From positions 8,366 through 72,365 of the forward strand of contig JAFAFW010000015.1 in the NCBI GenBank assembly GCA_023423275.1: 64,000 nt of DNA, written 5' to 3'. This stretch comes from Pseudomonadota bacterium (lineage in GTDB: Bacteria > Pseudomonadota > Alphaproteobacteria > Rhizobiales > Hyphomicrobiaceae). Of the stretch, positions 16,494 to 28,628 are shown piece by piece. Positions within the stretch are counted from its first letter, which is position 1. Each line of letters begins with the position of its first letter. The position numbers and the translations under genes are program-made. The notes beneath the pieces were generated by a model. It searched no databases. It was not told the origin of the DNA and was given only the letters and a program-made list of their open reading frames with translations.

Positions 16494-16925
16494 TTATGCC
16501 CGACGCCCTGCCATCAGCCAGTAAATGAAGCCACCGGCGAAACCGGCCGTCGCGAACACCTGCCAGACGACGGAATTGGGGAGTACGAGGTCCCCGGACT
16601 GGCCGAACCGAGCCAGCAATGGCACCGCGACCAGCGCCGCGCCGCCACCCAGGATGTAATACAGCACGGAGCGGATGCGAGAAATCTCACCGATCAAGAC
16701 CACCGCAATTGCGGGAAGGATCGTCACGCCCGACGCCAGCAGCAGGCCCTGGCTGACGAGATCGAAAATGGCGAACATCGAATCCGATTCATCCAGCCGT
16801 TGGCCGTGAATCGCATGGGTCACGCGTTCCATGCTCAAAGTGAACAGCACGAATGCCGTGAACAGTGCCGCGATCAGAAACGAAATCGGAACGACGATCA
16901 TGCGCCAGACGGTCGACCAGAACAT
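16494..16925 (-). CDS. hypothetical four-helix membrane protein
   Basis: The 143-residue protein has four predicted membrane segments, at about 9-29, 53-74, 81-99 and 114-135. The ATG at 16925, preceded by GAGG, is preferred over the long in-frame extension that would run into rlmN. It starts six bases after the rlmN stop, so it is probably cotranscribed. It ends GFIYWLMAGRRA, similar to the next gene. No family is recognised. Confidence 0.65.
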   Translation of the reverse strand: MFWSTVWRMIVVPISFLIAALFTAFVLFTLSMERVTHAIHGQRLDESDSMFAIFDLVSQGLLLASGVTILPAIAVVLIGEISRIRSVLYYILGGGAALVAVPLLARFGQSGDLVLPNSVVWQVFATAGFAGGFIYWLMAGRRA

Positions 16926-16930
16926 GCGCC

Positions 16931-18142
16931 TCAGCCCTCTGCCGCGACGGCTGACGCCGCGCGCGCGCTCGCCTTCAGCTTCATGCTGGCGGACTTGAGC
17001 TGTCCGCAGGCGGCCAGAATATCGCGGCCGCGCGGCGTCCGTACCGGGCTTGCATAGCCTGCACGATTGACGACCTCGGCGAACCGTTCGATCTGCTCCC
17101 AATCGGAGCACTCATAGGCAGAACCCGGCCACGGGTTGAACGGGATCAGGTTGATTTTGGCTGGGATGCCTTTCAGCAGCTGCACCAGCGCCTTGGCATC
17201 GCTGAGCGAGTCGTTCACGCCTTTCAGCATGACATACTCGAACGTGATTCGCCGGGCATTCGACAGCCCCGGATAGCTGCGGCAGGCGTCCATCAGCTCC
17301 GCGATCGGATATTTTCGGTTGATCGGCACCAGCACGTTGCGCAGATCATCGCGAACCGCATGCAGCGAGATGGCGAGCATCGTGCCGCTCTCCTCGCCCC
17401 AGCGTGCGATCTCGGGCACCACGCCCGACGTGGAGAGCGTGATCCGGCGCTTCGACAGCGACAGCCCCTCACCGTCGGCAGCAATGCTCATCGCCTCCTT
17501 GACGTTATCGAAGTTGTAGAGCGGCTCGCCCATACCCATCAGGACGACGTTGGTGATCTTGCGTTCGGTATCAGGCAGCAGGCGGTCGTCGTCCGGACGC
17601 GGCGCACCGGGCCAATCGCCGATCCGGTCACGCGCCAGTAGAATCTGTCCGACGATCTCCTCGGCGTGCAGGTTCCGCACCAGACGCTGCGTGCCGGTAT
17701 GGCAAAATGAGCAATTCAGCGTGCAACCGACCTGGCTTGAAATGCACAGCGTGCCGCGGTCGATCTCGGGGATGTAGACGGTCTCGATCTCGGGCGCCTG
17801 CGCCTCGTGCCCGCGGCGCGGCAGCCGCAACAGCCACTTGCGGGTGCCATCGACGGACACCTGCTCGGTGACGATCTCGGGCCGATCCAGGCAATAGGCT
17901 GCATCGAGGCGCGTTCGAAGGTCCTTCGAGACGTCGCTCATCTGGTCGAACGCGGTGACGCCGCGCACGTATATCCAGCTCCAGAGCTGACCGACGCGCA
18001 TGCGCAACTGCTTGTCCGGCACGCCAATTTCGGCCAGCGCAGCACGCAAGCCCTCGCGGCCCAGTCCCGCCAGGGAGGGCTTGATCGCCAAGCCGGGCGC
18101 GCCCGGTGCTAAGGCCGGTGTCGTATCGAGAACAAGAACCAT
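16931..18142 (-). CDS. rlmN: dual-specificity RNA methyltransferase RlmN
   Basis: This radical-SAM enzyme makes 2-methyladenosine at A2503 of 23S rRNA and A37 of some tRNAs. The radical-SAM cysteines are in CTLNCSFC. MGMGEPL and the GVNDS/LIPFNPWPG region are also typical. The length is about 403 residues from the ATG at 18142; a second ATG at 18175 would add 11 residues and neither has a strong ribosome site. The final 30 residues are Ala/Lys-rich. Two small membrane-protein genes follow on the same strand. Confidence 0.95.
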   Translation of the reverse strand: MVLVLDTTPALAPGAPGLAIKPSLAGLGREGLRAALAEIGVPDKQLRMRVGQLWSWIYVRGVTAFDQMSDVSKDLRTRLDAAYCLDRPEIVTEQVSVDGTRKWLLRLPRRGHEAQAPEIETVYIPEIDRGTLCISSQVGCTLNCSFCHTGTQRLVRNLHAEEIVGQILLARDRIGDWPGAPRPDDDRLLPDTERKITNVVLMGMGEPLYNFDNVKEAMSIAADGEGLSLSKRRITLSTSGVVPEIARWGEESGTMLAISLHAVRDDLRNVLVPINRKYPIAELMDACRSYPGLSNARRITFEYVMLKGVNDSLSDAKALVQLLKGIPAKINLIPFNPWPGSAYECSDWEQIERFAEVVNRAGYASPVRTPRGRDILAACGQLKSASMKLKASARAASAVAAEG

Positions 18143-18255
18143 CGAAAATCCAAAGCCGCAGCCAAGGCCAGACATTTAATCGGTATCGCGACGCAGGCAA
18201 AGCCTGCAGTTCGCCGCTCCCATCGATGCCACTATTAACGTTTCCGCCCGCCGGC

Positions 18256-18945
18256 CTAGTTTGCAGCGGCCGGCTTGGCTTTGGCGCGCGCGATCAGCTC
18301 TTCGACCTTCGGCAGCATCGCCTCAACAACGACGGACACCCCCTTGGCGTTGGGGTGCATACCGTCGTCGAGATTGAGTTCGGGCTTCAGCGCGACCTTG
18401 TCGAGGAAGAACGGATAGAGAAGGGCATCGTGCTCGCGCGCGAGTTCGGGAAAAATGAGATCAAACTTCTTCACATAATCGTCACCCCAATTGCGCGGCG
18501 ACTGCATCCCGACCAGCAAGACGGCTGCTCCCCTGGCTTTCAGACGTTTCAGGATCTCATCGAGATTCCGGCGTGTCTGGGCCGGATCGATACCGCGCAG
18601 CGCATCGTTCGCGCCGAGCGCCAGGATTGCCGCATCGAATTTTTCAGGCACCGCCCAATCGAAACGCTGAAGCCCGGCAGCCGTGGTGTCGCCGGAAACG
18701 CCCGCATTGATGACCTCCACCGCAAATCCTTTCTCGCGCAAAGCCTTCTCAAGTTGCGCGGGGAACGACTGGTCAGGTTGAAGGCCGTAGCCAGCCGTCA
18801 AACTGTCGCCGAATGCGAGGATCCGAATAGGACTGTCCTGTGCATGACCGACGGAGAGTGAAGCGATCAGCACGACGAAAGCATTGAACAATACCGCCAG
18901 CATGCTCACCTTTGCCGGTGCGCTGACCTTGGAGCGATGCTCCAT
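18256..18945 (-). CDS. tesA: periplasmic arylesterase / lysophospholipase, SGNH family
   Basis: The 229-residue protein has an N-terminal signal (about 1-38, ending SVGHAQ). It also has the four SGNH blocks: FGDSLTAGYG with the nucleophile Ser, GVSGDT, LGANDAL, and DDGMHPN with the catalytic Asp-x-x-His. It would hydrolyse acyl thioesters or esters in the periplasm. The start is set by GGGAGG seven bases before the ATG. It is divergent from an ABC transporter pair, which matches the E. coli tesA-ybbA-ybbP arrangement. Confidence 0.92.
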   Translation of the reverse strand: MEHRSKVSAPAKVSMLAVLFNAFVVLIASLSVGHAQDSPIRILAFGDSLTAGYGLQPDQSFPAQLEKALREKGFAVEVINAGVSGDTTAAGLQRFDWAVPEKFDAAILALGANDALRGIDPAQTRRNLDEILKRLKARGAAVLLVGMQSPRNWGDDYVKKFDLIFPELAREHDALLYPFFLDKVALKPELNLDDGMHPNAKGVSVVVEAMLPKVEELIARAKAKPAAAN

Positions 18946-19044
18946 GATCTTGCCTCCCGTCCCGCGTATGGTTCGAATCCCTCTACCTGAGCGACACGTA
19001 GAAGCCGTCCTCAGATTCCGCAAGCTGCCGGAGATGATCTGATA

Positions 19045-19740
19045 ATGCCACCCACCTCGCCGATCATAGATTTGACCGACGTCAGACTGCGGCTGACGAG
19101 CCGCGCCGGTCCGGTCGATATTCTGCGCGGGGTCTCCGTGAATGTCCCGCGGGGCGAGGCCGTTGCCATTGTCGGTCCGTCCGGCTCGGGCAAGACGTCG
19201 CTGCTGATGATCATCGCCGGACTCGAACGCGCGACCAGTGGGGCCGTCAATGTCGCAGGGCATGATTTCACGACACTCGGCGAAGACGCGTTGGCGCTCA
19301 TCCGCGGACGGGAAATCGGCATCGTCTTCCAATCGTTTCATCTCGTTCCGACGATGACAGCCCTCGAAAACGTCGCTCTGCCTCTCGAATTTGCCGGTGT
19401 GCCCGACGCCTTTCAGATTGCGGGCGCGACATTGGCAGAAGTTGGCCTGGGCCATCGGACGAGCCATTTTCCCGCACAATTGTCGGGCGGCGAGCAGCAG
19501 CGCGTCGCATTGGCCCGTGCGCTCGCCCCCCAGCCGAAACTAATCCTCGCCGATGAGCCGACCGGCAATCTGGATGGCAAGACAGGTGGCCAGATTGTCG
19601 AGCTCCTGTTTGAATTGCACAAGCGACGCGGAACGACACTGGTCCTGGTGACGCACGACAACAGCCTCGCTGAGCGGTGTGAACGAACGATCCGGATGGC
19701 GGATGGGCAAATTCTGGCTTCGACGGCCGAGGCAGCATGA
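19045..19740 (+). CDS. ybbA: ABC transporter ATP-binding protein, YbbA/LolD type
   Basis: The 231-residue ATPase has Walker A GPSGSGKTS, the signature LSGGEQQR, Walker B LILADEPTGNLD and the switch His in VTHDNS. The MacB/LolD/YbbA class handles lipophilic or envelope substrates with large FtsX-domain permeases. The stop overlaps the permease start as ATGA. Divergence from tesA supports the YbbA assignment rather than LolD. Confidence 0.92.
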   Translation: MPPTSPIIDLTDVRLRLTSRAGPVDILRGVSVNVPRGEAVAIVGPSGSGKTSLLMIIAGLERATSGAVNVAGHDFTTLGEDALALIRGREIGIVFQSFHLVPTMTALENVALPLEFAGVPDAFQIAGATLAEVGLGHRTSHFPAQLSGGEQQRVALARALAPQPKLILADEPTGNLDGKTGGQIVELLFELHKRRGTTLVLVTHDNSLAERCERTIRMADGQILASTAEAA

Positions 19741-22319
19741 CCAGCGACGTGACCATCGCTTCGGACAGCGGCTCCACGTCGCTGCGCTTTCCACCCATCC
19801 TGCGCCTCGCATTGCGGGAAGTGCGATACGGGCTCAACGGCTTTTACGTCTTCATCGCCTGTGTCGCCCTGGGCGTGATGGTGATTACCGGTGTCGGCGC
19901 CCTCAGCGATTCGTTGCGGCTCGGCTTCGAGCGTCAGGGTGAAGTCATCCTTGGCGGCGATGTCGCCATGTCGCGGACGCATCGGCGTGCGGAACCCAAT
20001 GAACGCGCATGGATGCAGGCCCAAGGCCGCATCAGCGAAACCGCAACCATGCGCACGATGGCCCGGCGGCCGGATGGATCAGATCAAGCGCTGGCCGAAT
20101 TGAAGGGCGTCGATAAGGCTTATCCGCTTGCGGGCGCCGTCGCGCTGGCCGATGGCGTCACGGTGGCACAAGCCCTGTTCGATCGACAGGGAGCAGCCGT
20201 TGCCCCCATTCTTCTGGAGCGGCTGAACCTCAAGATCGGCGATCAGCTTTCGCTCGGCTCGATCACCGTACCGATCACCGGCGTCATCCAAAGCGAACCT
20301 GACAACATCACCGATCGGCTGACTTACGGTCCCCGCGTCCTTGTTTCCCTGGCGACGATGGAGCGTACCGGGCTCGTCCAGCCCGGTAGCCTTGTCCGGT
20401 GGCGCTACGCACTGAAGCTCGGCGACTCGGACGACACGAGCGCCGCGATGATCCCGCAATTCAAAAGCGCCGTCGATGCCGCGCTGCCGCAAAGCGGCTA
20501 CTCGATCACGGACCGGCGCGATCCATCACCACGGGTGACGCGCACCCTCGAACGTCTGCGTCAGTTCCTCACCCTGTTGGGGCTGACGGCGCTGCTCGTC
20601 GGCGGCGTCGGTGTCGCCAACGCGGTGGCGACCTTCATCGACCGCCGCCGCAAGGTGATCGCGACCTTCAAAAGCCTCGGCGCGACGAGCGGCAAGATCT
20701 TCAGCGTGTTCCTGATCCAGGTGATGTGCATGGCGGCCATCGGCGTCGCCATCGGGCTGGCGCTCGGGTATCTCGTTCCCTTGGTTCTCAATGGGGTCTA
20801 TGGCGACTCCCTGCCGATCCGTGCCGAGCTGACGATCAGTCCATGGAGCGTGATTTCCGCTGCCGCATATGGGTTTTTGGTGGCGCTGCTCTTCACACTC
20901 TGGCCATTGGGACGGGCGGAACTGGTCCGCGCTGGCGTTCTGTTTCGCGATGAGGTCGCGGCGGAACACGTGTGGCCGAGGCCGCGCGTCATCGCATTGA
21001 CCGTCGTGACCATCGTGACGCTGGCGCTGCTGGCGATCCTGTCTTCGGATTCCCAGCGCATTGCGATCTACTTCTGCCTTGGGCTGGTTGGCGTATTCGG
21101 GATGTTCCTCGGCCTCGGTATTCTCATCACCCGTATGGCGCAACGCGTGCCCCGGTCGCGCATTCCTGAGATGGCTCTGGCGATCGGCAACATCGGCGCG
21201 CCGGGCGGCCTGACGCGGTCCATCGTGCTATCCCTCGGCGCCGGTCTGTCCCTCCTCGTCGCAGTGGCGCTGACGGATGCCTCGCTGATGCGCGAACTGA
21301 CGGCACGCATTCCCGAGACCAGCCCGACCTATTTCGTCCTCGACCTCCCGAAGGGCGAGGAGGGCGCGTTCCGCGATGTCGTTCAGCGCGTCGCGCCCGG
21401 CTCGGATTTCCGCGACGCCCCGATGCTGCGCGGCCGCATCGTCCGCCTCAAGGAGACCCCGGTGGAACAGATCAAGGTTCCCCCGGAAGCAGAATGGGTT
21501 CTGAATGGCGATCGCGGTCTCAGCTATTCCGACACTGTGCCCGAGGGATCGCATGTCGTCTCCGGCGAGTGGTGGCCGGCTGACTACGACGGTGAGCCAC
21601 TGGTGTCGTTCGAAACAGAGCTGGCCGACCATCTCGGTCTCAAGATCGGCGACACCGTCACCGTCAACGTGCTCGGCCGCAACGTCAACGCGCGCATCTC
21701 CAACCTGCGGGAGGTGAAATGGGAGTCCCTCGCGATCAATTTCGTCATGGTGTTCTCGCCGAACACGCTGCGTGCGGCGCCGCATAATCTGCTGGCCACA
21801 ATCACCATCCCGGATGAAGAGGATCTGACCAGGGATGCCGAGCTGGCACGCACCATCTCGCGCACCTTCCCATCGGTCACGGCGATCCGCGTCAAGGACG
21901 CGATCGATTCGTTCAACGCGGTCTTCCAGCAAGTGATGACGGCAGTTCGGGCGGCCGGTAGCGTCACACTCCTCGCAGGCGCCCTGGTGTTGGCGGGAGC
22001 ACTCGCTACGGCGCAGCGTCGCCGGATCAAGCAAGCAGTGATTCTGAAAGCGATCGGCGCAACCCGACGGCGTATCCTGGTCTCCCATACGATCGAATAT
22101 GCCCTGCTGGCCGTTGTGACCGCGTCCGTGGCGGTTGTGCTGGGAACAATCTCGGCATGGATCGTCGTGACCCGAATCATGGAGGCAGAATTTGCCTTCT
22201 CCGCGAGCGCCGTGCTGGCAGCCCTCGGCGTGGCGCTGGCGCTCATTCTAGGCTTCGGAGGCCTCGGGACCTGGCAAGTTTTGAGGGCGCCCCCCGTCCC
22301 TTATCTCCGATCGGAGTAG
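19737..22319 (+). CDS. ybbP: ABC transporter permease, YbbP/FtsX family
   Basis: The 860-residue permease has two FtsX/MacB-PCD-type halves. An N-terminal helix precedes a periplasmic domain. A four-helix block from about 275 is followed by a further central group of helices, a second large soluble domain at about 520-720, and C-terminal helices ending near 855. The arrangement and length match YbbP. Coupling to the ATPase is direct. In E. coli the substrate is still debated; an outer-membrane lipid or thioesterase-linked role is inferred from the tesA neighbour. Confidence 0.92.
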   Translation: MTSDVTIASDSGSTSLRFPPILRLALREVRYGLNGFYVFIACVALGVMVITGVGALSDSLRLGFERQGEVILGGDVAMSRTHRRAEPNERAWMQAQGRISETATMRTMARRPDGSDQALAELKGVDKAYPLAGAVALADGVTVAQALFDRQGAAVAPILLERLNLKIGDQLSLGSITVPITGVIQSEPDNITDRLTYGPRVLVSLATMERTGLVQPGSLVRWRYALKLGDSDDTSAAMIPQFKSAVDAALPQSGYSITDRRDPSPRVTRTLERLRQFLTLLGLTALLVGGVGVANAVATFIDRRRKVIATFKSLGATSGKIFSVFLIQVMCMAAIGVAIGLALGYLVPLVLNGVYGDSLPIRAELTISPWSVISAAAYGFLVALLFTLWPLGRAELVRAGVLFRDEVAAEHVWPRPRVIALTVVTIVTLALLAILSSDSQRIAIYFCLGLVGVFGMFLGLGILITRMAQRVPRSRIPEMALAIGNIGAPGGLTRSIVLSLGAGLSLLVAVALTDASLMRELTARIPETSPTYFVLDLPKGEEGAFRDVVQRVAPGSDFRDAPMLRGRIVRLKETPVEQIKVPPEAEWVLNGDRGLSYSDTVPEGSHVVSGEWWPADYDGEPLVSFETELADHLGLKIGDTVTVNVLGRNVNARISNLREVKWESLAINFVMVFSPNTLRAAPHNLLATITIPDEEDLTRDAELARTISRTFPSVTAIRVKDAIDSFNAVFQQVMTAVRAAGSVTLLAGALVLAGALATAQRRRIKQAVILKAIGATRRRILVSHTIEYALLAVVTASVAVVLGTISAWIVVTRIMEAEFAFSASAVLAALGVALALILGFGGLGTWQVLRAPPVPYLRSE

Positions 22320-22501
22320 AAAATCTCCGAAGGAAGTTGAGGCTCAGGCTCATGCCTTGTTTCAAATCCCCGTAATTCCTAAGTCCCATGGGCGGAATAA
22401 TGTCCCGCCATGCCTTGAAAGAGGCAAATACGCGGGTCATATTCCAGACTGGTTTCTCAGGGGTGCTCGCGCCGACGCGCTCAAGTCAAAGGGATCGAAA
22501 C

Positions 22502-23281
22502 ATGGCACAACTCGATAACAGGTATGGACAGTACGGTACGACCGCCCGGACGGGCGCTGCCGTAGACGAAGGTCTGCGTTCGTACATGCTGACCGTCTAC
22601 AACTACATGGCGGCTGGCGTCGCCCTGACGGGCATCGTCGCTTACCTGGTGTTCAGTGCAGCCGTTACGGGCGATGCGGCATCCAGTGTGGCTCAGCTTC
22701 GCAATGGCACCTATCTGACCGAGTTTGGCCGCCTGGTGTTCGTCAGTCCGCTGAAGTGGGCGCTGATGCTGGCGCCGCTCGCCTTCGTGTTCTTCCTGTC
22801 GTTCCGCGTTTATCAGATGAGCGTCAGCGCAGCTCAGATTTCGTTCTGGCTGTTTGCGGCGGTCATGGGCGCTTCTCTCTCGACCATCTTCCTGGTCTAC
22901 ACGGGCGCCTCGATCACCCGCGTGTTCTTCATCACGGCGGCGGCGTTCGGAAGCCTCAGCCTGTATGGCTACACGACCAAGAAGGATCTCTCCGGTTGGG
23001 GGACGTTCCTGTTCATGGGTCTGATCGGCGTGATCATCGCTGCGCTGGTTAACCTCTTCCTGCAGTCCAGCGCTCTGCAGTTCGCCATCTCCGTGATCGG
23101 CGTGCTAGTGTTCGCCGGCCTCACCGCCTACGACACGCAGCGCATCAAGGACGGCTACTATGAAGTCGCCGGCAATGCCGAACTGGCCGCTAAGACGGCG
23201 ATCATGGGCGCGCTGAGCCTGTACCTCGACTTCATCAACATGTTCACGATGCTGCTGTCGCTGTTTGGCAACCGCGAATAA
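22502..23281 (+). CDS. Bax inhibitor-1/YccA family membrane protein
   Basis: The 259-residue protein has a short soluble N terminus and seven predicted transmembrane helices. Family segments include the TLFLVYTGASI-like helix, YGYTTKKDLS, the TAYDTQRIK motif and LYLDFINMF near the end. BI-1 homologues are pH-sensitive calcium-leak channels or quality-control partners of FtsH. The start MAQLDNRYG is preferred over a longer in-frame ATG at 22388, though the ribosome site (GGGATCG) is weak. A terminator follows at 23311. Confidence 0.92.
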   Translation: MAQLDNRYGQYGTTARTGAAVDEGLRSYMLTVYNYMAAGVALTGIVAYLVFSAAVTGDAASSVAQLRNGTYLTEFGRLVFVSPLKWALMLAPLAFVFFLSFRVYQMSVSAAQISFWLFAAVMGASLSTIFLVYTGASITRVFFITAAAFGSLSLYGYTTKKDLSGWGTFLFMGLIGVIIAALVNLFLQSSALQFAISVIGVLVFAGLTAYDTQRIKDGYYEVAGNAELAAKTAIMGALSLYLDFINMFTMLLSLFGNRE

Positions 23282-23310
23282 GCATTCGAAACAGGTTGAA
23301 AGACATTTGG

Positions 23311-23339
23311 AAGGGCCTCGCCATCGGCGCGGCCCTTTT
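23311..23339 (+). terminator. rho-independent terminator after the BI-1 gene
   Basis: AAGGGCC (23311-23317) pairs with GGCCCTT (23331-23337) across a 13-base loop and runs into TTCCTTT. It lies 30 bases after the BI-1 stop. Confidence 0.6.
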
Positions 23340-23395
23340 CCTTTGCCTAGCCTCCTGCGCTATAAGCATGATCCAGGACATCCGAGGGCAGGGCG

Positions 23396-23923
23396 ATGGA
23401 AAAGCCGATCATACGGGCAGCACGGCGGGAAGACCTTCCGGCAGTCACAGCGATCTATCGGCCCGCCGTCCTGCACGGAACAGCCAGCTTCGAATTGGAG
23501 CCGCCGTCGGAAGACGAAATGGCACGGCGCTATGACGCCATCACCGGCGGCGGCTTCCCCTACATCGTCGCCGAGATCGGGGATGCCGTCGTCGGATATG
23601 GCTACGTCAATGCATTCCGACCCAGACCTGCTTATCGCTCCAGCATCGAGAATTCGGTTTACGTCGCCCCTGATCAGCAGGGCAAGGGCATTGGCCGCGC
23701 GCTGCTCGAGGCACTCATCCGCATCGCCACCACGCAAGGCTATCGCCAGATGGTCGCCGTCATCGGTGATTCGAGCCAGCGCGCCTCCATCGGCCTGCAT
23801 CGGGCGCTCGGTTTCACCTTCTCGGGCACGATCCATTCCGCCGGCTTCAAACATGGCCGCTGGCTGGACATCGTCATGATGCAGCGCGCGCTCGGCGACG
23901 GCGACGCCAGCCCGCCGCGCTGA
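23396..23923 (+). CDS. GNAT acetyltransferase, phosphinothricin acetyltransferase-like
   Basis: The 175-residue protein has the GNAT fold. The acetyl-CoA loop VAPDQQGKGIGRALL lies near 91-105, and the PAT/Bar-type segments TASFELEPPS and GYGYVNAFRPRPAYR precede it. IGLHRALGF with SAGFKHGRWLDIV is the usual C-terminal signature. Homologues acetylate phosphinothricin, methionine sulfone or related amino-acid analogues. The ATG follows CAGGGCG. It is convergent with the DUF2794 gene. Confidence 0.9.
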   Translation: MEKPIIRAARREDLPAVTAIYRPAVLHGTASFELEPPSEDEMARRYDAITGGGFPYIVAEIGDAVVGYGYVNAFRPRPAYRSSIENSVYVAPDQQGKGIGRALLEALIRIATTQGYRQMVAVIGDSSQRASIGLHRALGFTFSGTIHSAGFKHGRWLDIVMMQRALGDGDASPPR

Positions 23924-23926
23924 CCC

Positions 23927-24328
23927 CTAAACAAGCCGCAGCCGACCCTCGAGCACCTGCAAGACGCGGCGTAGGTCGTGGCCACGCTTGAGCACGAGAC
24001 CACCTGCCGCAATCACGCTGTAAGCGCCCTGCTTGCGTGCCAGCTTGGGATTCTTCTCGATGCGGTACAATGGATACTCGCTGGACCGCCGGAAGACTGA
24101 GAACACGGCCTTGTCACGTCCCATGTCGAGCGCGTAGTCGCGCCACTCGCCAGCCGCAACCTTACGGCCATAGACGGCAAGGATGTCGTCCAATTCGCGC
24201 CGGTTGAAGAATGTGGATGTGGATGAAAGCGTTCCGGAAGCTGGCTGTGCAGGACCGGATTGTAGCTGAGCGCCCGCGTGACGCGGGCTGAGTGCTATCG
24301 GTTCGGAATCGCTCAATGGCGCCTCCAT
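23927..24328 (-). CDS. DUF2794 domain-containing protein
   Basis: The 133-residue protein has a disordered N terminus of about 40 residues, then a compact domain with FNRRELDDILAVYGR, VAAGEWRDYALDMGRDKAV and PLYRIEKNPKLARKQGAYS. These match DUF2794, a family almost confined to alphaproteobacteria. The function is unknown. The start has weak ribosome-site support (GGCGCC region), but domain coverage is complete. It converges on the GNAT gene with a three-base gap. Confidence 0.88.
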   Translation of the reverse strand: MEAPLSDSEPIALSPRHAGAQLQSGPAQPASGTLSSTSTFFNRRELDDILAVYGRKVAAGEWRDYALDMGRDKAVFSVFRRSSEYPLYRIEKNPKLARKQGAYSVIAAGGLVLKRGHDLRRVLQVLEGRLRLV

Positions 24329-24822
24329 GTCAGTCTTTGATAGTTGCGCGAGGTCGATCGAATTTCAAGACTTAACGGCGGTATCAAGCAAGCCGTTGGA
24401 TGCAATAAATTGCAACAAAAATCACGGAACCGCCACAGTCCGTCCAAGCGACCGCCCCATTGCCGCGCATAATGAGGATTGTCGCCCCTCGGCCCGGTCC
24501 ACTCGCTCGGAACTGACGCCCCCCAAAGTCCCACCGAGCTCTTCCCCCCTGGACCGGGCCCCTAGGGGTCTCGCCACCGAAGGCGCCTCCATCTTGCCGT
24601 TGTTGCGCCCCCCTCCCGCCGCGAATCAAAAGCAATTTCAAGTCATTGCCCCTGGCCCGGTCACACGGCGGGCTCCGGATCCTCAGCCCCCCGAGCTGCC
24701 CGGAGCACAATGCCGAGACCGGGCCATTTGCCGTTTGGCCGGCCGTCAATCCACCTGAAAATGTCTGCTGAATTCAACCTTGAAGCCGCCGCGTGGCCGC
24801 TATCCGACAGGGCAGATCGACC
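24329..24822. repeat. gene-poor region with four copies of a 9-base inverted motif
   Basis: No gene is supported in this 494-base stretch. GGCCCGGTC or its reverse complement GACCGGGCC occurs at 24490-24498, 24552-24560, 24654-24662 and 24717-24725, in alternating orientation, spaced 62, 102 and 63 bases. The area also holds C-rich runs. Open frames here use codons unlike the neighbours and have no ribosome sites. Confidence 0.45.
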
Positions 24823-25584
24823 TCAGTGTGTCGGACCGGTCATCCAGGTTGCGCCCACGATGGCGCCGACCTTGCCCTGCTGCAACAGCACGGCGCACTT
24901 CTGCTTGCGATCCTTGAGCACAGAAGCCTCGCTGAGCTCGATCCGGACCGGCTTTTCCGACCAATTTCCGACGGCCGTCAACTCGCGCACGACGTTCGTG
25001 TAGATGACCTTCTTGCCGCGATTCTCGCCGCGCTTGATCTCCACCTCGACGCTCGGCTGAACGATCGCGAGCCAAATCGTGCCTCCCGCAGTGCCGCCTT
25101 GCGGTGATTGGAGCGGAAGGGTCTCGATCGCCAGGGTCTTGCCGTCGCTCAGCGCGGTCACGGCGACACGAAGCGGTTTCAACTCCGCATCCGTCTTCTC
25201 AAGAGCACGATCAATTTCGTCTTTGTTGCTGCCGACGGCATGAATGAGCCCATTGACAACGACTTGCGGCGTGTAGACGTGGCCGTCGCCGCGTTTCTCG
25301 GCATAGCCGCGCTGACGCCCCGTGAACCGGGGACTGGCCAACGTGTCCTTCCAGCCGAGATAATCCCAGTAATCAACCGGAAGCGAGATGGCGACAACAT
25401 CAGGCCGCTTGGCATATTGCTGCAAAAGAGCGTCTGCGACCGGACAGGACGAGCAGCCTTGGCTGGTGAACAGCTCAACCACGTTGGTCGGCCGCGCATC
25501 CTGCGCCACAGCTCCCTGCGTCAGACCTACAAGGCCCGCGAGCAGAGCAGGAACCGCCCACAAGGTGTTCAGCCGCAAAGGCAT
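24823..25584 (-). CDS. DUF1223 secreted thioredoxin-like protein
   Basis: The 253-residue protein has a signal peptide (about 1-28, ending AVAQD). A thioredoxin-like domain follows with ELFTSQGCSSCP, so CSSC is at 44-47. Next come LPVDYWDYLGWKDTLASP and RQRGYA, diagnostic of DUF1223. It probably acts as a periplasmic thiol redox protein; the physiological partner is unknown. The start is fixed by GAAGGAAG before the ATG at 25584. It lies directly downstream of acnA on the same strand, but a terminator separates the two. Confidence 0.9.
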   Translation of the reverse strand: MPLRLNTLWAVPALLAGLVGLTQGAVAQDARPTNVVELFTSQGCSSCPVADALLQQYAKRPDVVAISLPVDYWDYLGWKDTLASPRFTGRQRGYAEKRGDGHVYTPQVVVNGLIHAVGSNKDEIDRALEKTDAELKPLRVAVTALSDGKTLAIETLPLQSPQGGTAGGTIWLAIVQPSVEVEIKRGENRGKKVIYTNVVRELTAVGNWSEKPVRIELSEASVLKDRKQKCAVLLQQGKVGAIVGATWMTGPTH

Positions 25585-25683
25585 GATCTTCCTTCTTCGT
25601 CCATCCCGACGAAAGCTTATCCTCTCATGGATATTCAATTGCGAGTCACGAATGGGTGAGGCAAAGGGTAACTAAATCACTGA

Positions 25684-25715
25684 AAAGCAGGCCGGTCTTG
25701 GGACCGGCCTGCTTT
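25684..25715 (-). terminator. acnA terminator (perfect 14-bp stem)
   Basis: AAAGCAGGCCGGTC (25684-25697) pairs exactly with 25702-25715 across the loop TTGG. Read leftward it follows the acnA stop by about 10 bases and leads into a short T-run (TTTTCA). The symmetric A/T ends would let it work in both directions. Confidence 0.85.
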
Positions 25716-25724
25716 CTTGGCTCC

Positions 25725-28442
<2,718 letters not shown>

Positions 28443-28628
28443 GGTTGGGTCCTCCTTCAGTTGCAGCCGCGCCGCCGGAGTGCCGACGGAGGGAATGGAA
28501 CCCGTTTTGCGCTAGCATCGATCAGAGCCTGCTCCTTATATAGGTCGGCTCTCACACGCACTACCAGCCCAACTTTTACACCCCCTGGCCGGCAGGCATG
28601 CGTTCCCGGCAACCTAGCAGGCAATCTC

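Noticed and set aside
18193..18207. GCAGGC-AAA-GCCTGC hairpin between tesA and rlmN
   Set aside because: Short loop and no T-tract on either strand; not supported as a terminator.
18972..18985. GGTTCGAATCCCTC, resembling a tRNA T-loop
   Set aside because: Flanking bases do not pair into a T-stem and no acceptor or anticodon arm can be built.
24384..24749. 121-codon minus-strand frame in the DUF2794-DUF1223 gap
   Set aside because: No ribosome site, low-complexity Gly/Arg-rich product and poor codon use.
28494..28528. GGAAC-N17-CGAT before ccmA
   Set aside because: The -10 element differs from CGTT; with one mismatch, chance matches are too common.
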